NCBI GenBank assembly: GCA_024695475.1
Contig: JAILIC010000073.1
Span: forward strand, 1-37,788
Source: Treponema sp.
GTDB lineage: Bacteria; Spirochaetota; Spirochaetia; Treponematales; Treponemataceae
Length of the DNA stretch: 37,788 nt
Direction of reading: 5' to 3'
Made by a program: the position numbers and the translations under genes. Below, one piece after another: positions 33,047 through 37,788 of this stretch (position 1 is the stretch's first letter; each line of letters starts with the position of its first letter). The notes under the pieces are model-generated. The model searched no databases. It worked only from the letters and a program-made list of their open reading frames with translations, and was not told the DNA's origin.

Positions 33047-34828
33047 ATGGAAAAAAGTGAAATCCTAAAACGTGCAAAAGAATACATCGAAGCCGAAAAA
33101 GACGAGCGTTTCCGCAAGGAAGTCGAGTTATTGGTACAAAACGAGGACATGAAAGAATTAGAGGATCGATTCTTTCAGAGCCTTGAGTTTGGTACAGGAG
33201 GTCTTCGTGGTATCATGGGCGGTGGAACAAACCGCATGAACCCACTTGAAATCAATCTTGCTACACAGGGATTAGCAAATTATGTTATCAAAGCTTTTCC
33301 AGAAAAGGCAAAAAATGGTACTTTGAGTGCGGTTGTTGCTTACGACAGCCGCGAAAACTCAGACGTATTTGCAGAAGCCACTGCTCGTATTTTTGCAGCA
33401 AATGGCATTAAGACCTATCTTTTTACGGCACTTCGCCCTACTCCAGAGCTCTCTTTTGCTATCCGCTACTATAAAGCAGATACAGGTGTTGTCGTAACGG
33501 CATCACACAATCCTCGTATGTATAATGGTTATAAGGCTTACTGGAATGATGGTGCACAAGTTATTGAGCCACATGATGTCGGTATTATTAAAGAAGTCAA
33601 TAACGTAAAAGAAGTACATAATATCTCTAAAGAAGATGCAGTAAAACAAGGCAAGATTGTTCTTGTTGATAAAGAGATTGATGAAAAATACTGGGCTATG
33701 TGTAAGGAACAGTTATTCCGTCCTGCACTTATCAGAGACCATGCAAAAGACGTAAAGATCGTGTATACCCCTTTACATGGAACTGGTGCCATGCATGTTG
33801 AAAAGGTACTCGGTGATCTTGGCTTAAAGGTCATCACCGTCCCAGAGCAAAGAGAGCCAGACGGTAAATTCCCAACAGTTGAAAAACCAAATCCCGAAGA
33901 AGCACCAGCTCTCAAACTTGCACTTGCTCTAGGCGAAAAAGAAAAGGCTGACTGTGTTATGGCCACTGATCCTGATGCAGATCGTTTTGGTACAGCATTT
34001 CCAGGACCTGATGGTAAGTTTGTACTAGTTACCGGAAACCAAATGGGGGCACTGCTGTTAGATTATATTCTGATAAGCAGAAAGGAATTAGGCACATTGC
34101 CTAAAAATCCTGCAGTTGTACGCTCAATCGTTACTACTGTAATGGTTGATAAACTGTGCGAGCAATATGGTGCTACCTTGATAGAGTGTTTAACAGGATT
34201 TAAATGGATTGCCGCCGCAGAAGCTGAAATGGAAAAAACAGGCTCTCACTCTTACGTATTTGGTTTAGAGGAAAGCTATGGATACAAAGTAGAAAAAGAA
34301 GTATTTGACAAAGATGGCGTATCAGCTGCAGCTCTCTGTGCTGAAATGACCTTATACTGGCGTTCTCAGGGTAAATCAATACTCCAAAGACTTGATGAGC
34401 TCTTTATGGAATATGGTTTCTACGAAGATCGTGCTATTTCAAAGAACTTTCCAGGCGCTACCGGCCAGCAAACAATGAAAGGTATTATGTCAAAACTGCG
34501 AGCCGAAGGTCTAAAAACACTGGGGGGCAAGCGCGTTGTATGTATCCGTGATGTACAAGAAAGTGTTGCCTATGATCCAGCTAATCCTTCTGATAAAAAA
34601 GCAATTACCTTTCCAAAGAGCAATGTATTGCAATTCTTCCTTGAAGGCGGCAGTGTTATAAGCGCTCGCCCATCAGGAACAGAGCCTAAGATCAAATTCT
34701 ACATCAGTTGTACTACAGCGGTACAGCCAAAAACAGCTGATGCACTTGCACAGGCTAAAAAAGAAACAGCAGCATTATGTGATGCAGTGTCAACAGAAAT
34801 AAATCGTATCCTTGATGCCGCAAAATAG
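33047..34828 (+). CDS. Phosphoglucomutase/phosphomannomutase (PGM2-like), paralogue 2
   Basis: Protein of 593 residues with a complete phosphohexomutase core of the long, PGM2-like type. FGTGGLRGIMGGGTNRMN opens domain 1; the catalytic loop TASHNPRMYNGYK has Ser 153; the metal loop is DPDADRFG; the sugar loop is GLEESYGY; and the phosphate loop is RPSGTEPKIKFY. It should interconvert glucose-1-P and glucose-6-P, joining glycolysis to glycogen and cell-surface sugar synthesis. AGGAG lies 7 bases before the ATG. It overlaps the start of the exonuclease gene by 17 bases. The two tandem paralogues are too different to be a recent duplication. Confidence 0.92.
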   Translation: MEKSEILKRAKEYIEAEKDERFRKEVELLVQNEDMKELEDRFFQSLEFGTGGLRGIMGGGTNRMNPLEINLATQGLANYVIKAFPEKAKNGTLSAVVAYDSRENSDVFAEATARIFAANGIKTYLFTALRPTPELSFAIRYYKADTGVVVTASHNPRMYNGYKAYWNDGAQVIEPHDVGIIKEVNNVKEVHNISKEDAVKQGKIVLVDKEIDEKYWAMCKEQLFRPALIRDHAKDVKIVYTPLHGTGAMHVEKVLGDLGLKVITVPEQREPDGKFPTVEKPNPEEAPALKLALALGEKEKADCVMATDPDADRFGTAFPGPDGKFVLVTGNQMGALLLDYILISRKELGTLPKNPAVVRSIVTTVMVDKLCEQYGATLIECLTGFKWIAAAEAEMEKTGSHSYVFGLEESYGYKVEKEVFDKDGVSAAALCAEMTLYWRSQGKSILQRLDELFMEYGFYEDRAISKNFPGATGQQTMKGIMSKLRAEGLKTLGGKRVVCIRDVQESVAYDPANPSDKKAITFPKSNVLQFFLEGGSVISARPSGTEPKIKFYISCTTAVQPKTADALAQAKKETAALCDAVSTEINRILDAAK

Positions 34829-35393
34829 AATCTTAAAAGACTATCGTAGACTGTTCCATCTGTTATCGCAAGGAACAGTCTACACTGTCATTGATACCGA
34901 AACCACCGGTTTGCATCCCCAAGACTGTCGTGTGATCCAAATCGGTGCATTAAAATGCAAGCAAAACCATATTATCGATACGTTTGAAGCATTAATCAAT
35001 CCGCTTTGTCCTATTCCACCAACAGCGACAGCAGTCCACCATATTACCAATGACATGGTTGCCAATGCTCCAGAAATAAAAGTAATTCTTCCTGTGTTTT
35101 GTGACTTTATTAAAAATACCGTTTTAGTAGGTCATAACGTACAATTTGATTTATACTGCATTGCCCACGAACTAGAACTGTGTAATATGAAGCCTATTAC
35201 TAACAAGGCAATTGATACACTGCAATTATCACGTTGGGCATATCCAACTGCACCAAAGCATACCCTACAATATTTAGCTCAGGCAATGCACATAGAAGTA
35301 AAAAACGCACATCAAGCTTTCGATGATGCACGTGTATGCAGAGAAGTATTTTTACGCTGTATCGATGATACAATGTCTATACAAAAAAAGTAA
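34812..35393 (+). CDS. DnaQ-like 3'-5' exonuclease (DEDDh)
   Basis: Protein of 193 residues made up of a single exonuclease domain. The DEDDh residues are visible: ExoI TVIDTETTGLHP (Asp, Glu), ExoII VGHNVQFDLYCI (Asp), and ExoIII NAHQAFDDARVCREVF (His and Asp five residues later). It resembles the epsilon proofreading subunit or the exonuclease region of PolC, but is short and has no clamp-binding tail that I can see, so it may be a stand-alone repair or RNA-processing nuclease. Its ATG lies inside the end of the phosphoglucomutase gene (17-base overlap). It ends 2 bases from the convergent LysM gene. Confidence 0.88.
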   Translation: MMPQNRILKDYRRLFHLLSQGTVYTVIDTETTGLHPQDCRVIQIGALKCKQNHIIDTFEALINPLCPIPPTATAVHHITNDMVANAPEIKVILPVFCDFIKNTVLVGHNVQFDLYCIAHELELCNMKPITNKAIDTLQLSRWAYPTAPKHTLQYLAQAMHIEVKNAHQAFDDARVCREVFLRCIDDTMSIQKK

Positions 35394-35395
35394 GT

Positions 35396-36298
35396 TTAAC
35401 CACGTGGAGCTTTTGCCGGATCTATAGGTACTCCATTCTGGAAAACCATCAATGTCAATTGTGATTTATTGCTCAGGGTATCAATACCAGCTGTTCCCAA
35501 ATCATCGCCAAACAGCATATAATCTCCCTTTTTAACTGAAATAGAGCCTAAACCAGTATATGCATAAATAAGCCCTGTTTTTGACTGTACAAATACAACC
35601 TGACCAAAGCCTCGGTAAGAACCACAATACATAACAGTACCAGAACGAATAGCGGTAACTTCTTCATTCTTTTGTGCTGAAAGCTGTACTCCTGATACTT
35701 TACCTTTGACATACGTAACTTCTGGTGATTTTACCGGCCACACTAATGTTGAGGCATTTTTGCTTGCAGTCGCATATGTTCTCGGATCAGCAGCGGTAAT
35801 ATCTGGCAATGCCTGTTGTGATACAGTCTCCTTTGGAGTAGTCGTAGCAGTACTTGCAATAACAGGAACAGGTGTTTTAATCTGACCATCAGGCACCTTT
35901 AGTGTCTGACCAGCTTTAAGCACAGCGTCATTTCCCAATCCGTTTAAGGCAAACAGTTCAGACAATGAAATATTGTGTTTTTTTGCAATGCCGTAAAAAG
36001 TATCACCCTTTTGTACCAGATATTTTTTAGTTTGCATATCTGAAACCCCAGTGGCAACAGGTGTACTTACCAATGCTGCAGCAGAAGTAATATCCGCTGT
36101 AGGAATTAAAATCTTTTGTCCTACTTTGATTACATCATTTTCTGTTAAATTATTTGCAGCACGTAACTCGGCGACTGTCAATTGATATTTTTTGCTTATA
36201 GCGTAGAGTGTTTCACCTTTTTGAACTAGATGATAGGTATCAGCCCACAAAGCACTCGAGAGTAATATAACTAAACAATAACTAAGTAATTTTTTCAT
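35396..36298 (-). CDS. LysM and inactive M23 domain protein, exported
   Basis: Protein of 300 residues with a signal peptide (MKKLLSYCLVILLSSALWA). Two LysM peptidoglycan-binding repeats follow: YHLVQKGETLYAISKKYQL to LIPT (about 21-66) and KYLVQKGDTFYGIAKKHNI to LKVPD (about 90-135). After a Thr/Pro-rich linker comes an M23 fold (GTVMYCGSYRGFGQVVFVQSKTGLIYAYTGLGSI, KKGDYMLFGDDLGTAG, LTLMVFQNGVPIDP) in which the zinc ligands are missing (YAHL to YTGL, HLHFE to LTLMVF). The architecture matches NlpD/EnvC-like activators of cell-division amidases. The ATG at 36298 is preferred because the signal peptide starts there; no Shine-Dalgarno, with TATACT 5 bases upstream. Confidence 0.87.
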   Translation of the reverse strand: MKKLLSYCLVILLSSALWADTYHLVQKGETLYAISKKYQLTVAELRAANNLTENDVIKVGQKILIPTADITSAAALVSTPVATGVSDMQTKKYLVQKGDTFYGIAKKHNISLSELFALNGLGNDAVLKAGQTLKVPDGQIKTPVPVIASTATTTPKETVSQQALPDITAADPRTYATASKNASTLVWPVKSPEVTYVKGKVSGVQLSAQKNEEVTAIRSGTVMYCGSYRGFGQVVFVQSKTGLIYAYTGLGSISVKKGDYMLFGDDLGTAGIDTLSNKSQLTLMVFQNGVPIDPAKAPRG

Positions 36299-36357
36299 AC
36301 ACAAGTATAATAACCCTATATACAATATCGGCAGATCTGGCAAATTTCAGCAGAGGT

Positions 36358-37578
36358 TTATGCAATAAGCTCACGCATAAAAGCACCGGCATCTATACCA
36401 CTGATAAGTTTACCGGCAGGATACGTATGTAAAACAAATTTTCTGCCATTTACTAATTGATCTGATGATATTCCATATTTTATAGACAAATCAGCTTCAA
36501 GCAAAGCAGAAATATGATCAGCAACGCGTACAAGCGTGCCATCAACGGGCATATATACATCATCATTATACGATGCATTTAACTCATCCCAAGTAACAAT
36601 CTTTATCTGATTACCGTCACGAACTCGATTATCAAATTCATCATTCATAAAGTAATGCAGTTCATCAACATAAAACGGTTCCATTAATGGCTCAAGTTGA
36701 TGTAGTACCATTTCATCTTCAATCTGCTTAATAATAGCAGGCAGAGCTTCAGTTGCTCGTTTTACAGGCGAGATAATATCACCAGTTATAGCTTCCGGTA
36801 AATCATGGAACAAACCACTAAAAAAAATATCAAAAAGTCGTCGTGATGATAACAATACTTTTGTTTCGCGGATCAAAAGGAGTGAAATCAAGGCGACAAA
36901 AAAACAATGTCCCAACACCGTTGTCTGAGGTACTCGTGGAGTAAGATTCCACCGGCATTGAAACCGTAACTGTTCTACTTTCAGTAAAAACTCAAAAGGT
37001 CTTTGATGCGCAGACAATAATTGAACAGCTTCAAAATCCATATACTGTTGGACATCCGATTGTAAATCCTTGGTAACCTTTTCAAGGCGAGCAGGCTCAT
37101 TGACACAAGCCATCATTTGTACTTCGCGCAATGTTGCAAATTTATGGGCTGCTCGATACACCCTGTTGGTAAATTTTTGCACATCATTCAAAGGTATCGT
37201 TCCCGTTGATTGTCCTATATACAACGTAAAACGAGAAAATAAATCATCATCATGAATGACTGAACGGTATTGATTTAAAGCCCATTCATGCAATTTTGTA
37301 AACTCATTAGGAAACTGAGCTTTTAAGATATGTGTTACAGAGGATTTTATATCACAGACAGCTATTTTACGCAAAAGATCAAAGAAAGAGGCATAAATCA
37401 TCCATTCCCAATCAATTGCATTGCCTTTTTGTTCTTCATACTTGCCTATGATATAGGCAAGTACCATTTTTTCAGCAGCCTTATCCATCTCAATCATAGG
37501 AAAGGGATGGATAAGGTCATTCCAACGTTGAATGGAAAAGCCTGTAAAGATCTTGAGAACTAAGTCTCGATCAAGCAT
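36358..37578 (-). CDS. HD-domain phosphohydrolase (YfbR-like)
   Basis: Protein of 406 residues. The first ~210 residues are helical and unrecognised. From residue 218 there is an HD domain: TVLGHCFFVALISLLL (His 224), FFSGLFHDLPEAITGDI (His 258, Asp 259) and later LVRVADHISALLEADLSIKYG with the final metal-binding Asp. The LFHDLPEAITGDI block is typical of HD_3/YfbR-type 5'-deoxynucleotidases and related nucleotide hydrolases, but substrate is unknown and the N-terminal half is extra. The ATG shares a base with the stop of the upstream permease gene (TGATG), so they are coupled, hinting at nucleoside metabolism (inference). Confidence 0.82.
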   Translation of the reverse strand: MLDRDLVLKIFTGFSIQRWNDLIHPFPMIEMDKAAEKMVLAYIIGKYEEQKGNAIDWEWMIYASFFDLLRKIAVCDIKSSVTHILKAQFPNEFTKLHEWALNQYRSVIHDDDLFSRFTLYIGQSTGTIPLNDVQKFTNRVYRAAHKFATLREVQMMACVNEPARLEKVTKDLQSDVQQYMDFEAVQLLSAHQRPFEFLLKVEQLRFQCRWNLTPRVPQTTVLGHCFFVALISLLLIRETKVLLSSRRLFDIFFSGLFHDLPEAITGDIISPVKRATEALPAIIKQIEDEMVLHQLEPLMEPFYVDELHYFMNDEFDNRVRDGNQIKIVTWDELNASYNDDVYMPVDGTLVRVADHISALLEADLSIKYGISSDQLVNGRKFVLHTYPAGKLISGIDAGAFMRELIA

Positions 37579-37788
37579 CAGGAAGCTCCCTTAACCCAAG
37601 GTTTTCCAACTTCAGCAGGAGCATAGTTTTTACCACTAAAGATAACTAAGGCTAGCAAAGTTATAACGTATGGCATGATATTAAATACTTCTGCAGGCAG
37701 TAAATTCTTAAGCATAGGGATATTTACAACGTACAAAGCAAAAGCAACGGCTGTACCAAACAGTAATGATGCACCGGATACACCAATA
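37578..37788 (-). CDS. ABC transporter permease, C-terminal end (partial)
   Basis: Last 69 complete codons plus the stop of a gene that enters from beyond 37788. The visible protein is a membrane helix (GASLLFGTAVAFALYVVNI), then LPAEVFNIMPYVITLLALVIFSG and the tail NYAPAEVGKPWVKGAS. This is the characteristic end of the second permease of BmpA/nucleoside-type (YufQ/NupQ, branched-chain amino acid-like) ABC importers, which ends P-Y-x-x-T-L, then aPaa-G-P-W. Such systems import purine nucleosides in spirochetes and Firmicutes. The binding protein, ATPase and other permease should lie beyond the window. Confidence 0.85.
   Translation of the reverse strand, partial: IGVSGASLLFGTAVAFALYVVNIPMLKNLLPAEVFNIMPYVITLLALVIFSGKNYAPAEVGKPWVKGAS

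Overview
This AT-rich window (no strict count made, but clearly well under 45% GC) reads as a chromosomal segment of a host-associated spirochete, most likely a Treponema. Evidence: the run dut-pnp-rpsO-ribF-truB-rbfA-infB-nusA-rimP in an order I recall from treponemes, an LptF/LptG pair, an excisionase-type helix-turn-helix fused to a PTS EIIA domain, and a spirochete-style lipobox. This is inference from gene content; no 16S gene is present.

Left block (1-13.4 kb, almost all minus strand): a tightly packed housekeeping operon for translation, RNA decay and envelope. A strong promoter and a terminator-like leader hairpin precede rimP. rimP, nusA, infB, rbfA, truB, ribF and rpsO follow, then a hairpin with a T run, pnp, another hairpin, dut, lptF, lptG and the 5' end of tgt. 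An RluA-type pseudouridine synthase lies just upstream.

Middle left (13.4-17.4 kb): a secreted transglutaminase-like protein, an HTH-EIIA(Ntr) regulator, and a divergent pair encoding an anchored beta-propeller-like protein and an inactive M23 (LytM-like) protein. The HTH-EIIA gene and the propeller gene are driven from divergent promoters whose -35 boxes form a perfect inverted repeat.

Accessory core (17.4-24.85 kb, minus strand): this is the exciting part, a ribosomal peptide (RiPP) biosynthetic cluster. It encodes two paralogous proteusin-type (nitrile-hydratase-like leader, NHLP) precursors of identical geometry: 117 residues each, GG at 85-86, 31-residue cores with three Cys and a shared Cys-x-Ala-Asx-Ala-Cys-Ala-Gly motif. 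It also encodes a Nif11-type precursor with a Cys-free basic core, and a 69-residue protein with a leader-like motif. The enzymes are a PoyD/OspD-type radical SAM epimerase, a SPASM radical SAM maturase, a two-domain GNAT acyltransferase and a dedicated acyl carrier protein. An ECF sigma factor and a DUF805 membrane protein sit at the downstream end. A nearly identical 58-59 bp element precedes two of the precursors and looks like an alternative-sigma promoter. The gene set suggests an epimerised, crosslinked and possibly fatty-acylated peptide family. No exporter or leader peptidase is present in the window.

Right block (25-37.8 kb): a methyl-accepting chemotaxis protein followed at once by an orphan TRAP-type binding lipoprotein, a sodium symporter of the NSS family, mnmA, two tandem phosphohexomutases, a DnaQ-like exonuclease, a LysM/inactive-M23 protein, an HD phosphohydrolase and the end of an ABC transporter permease. 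Several genes here appear to start directly at their transcription start (leaderless).
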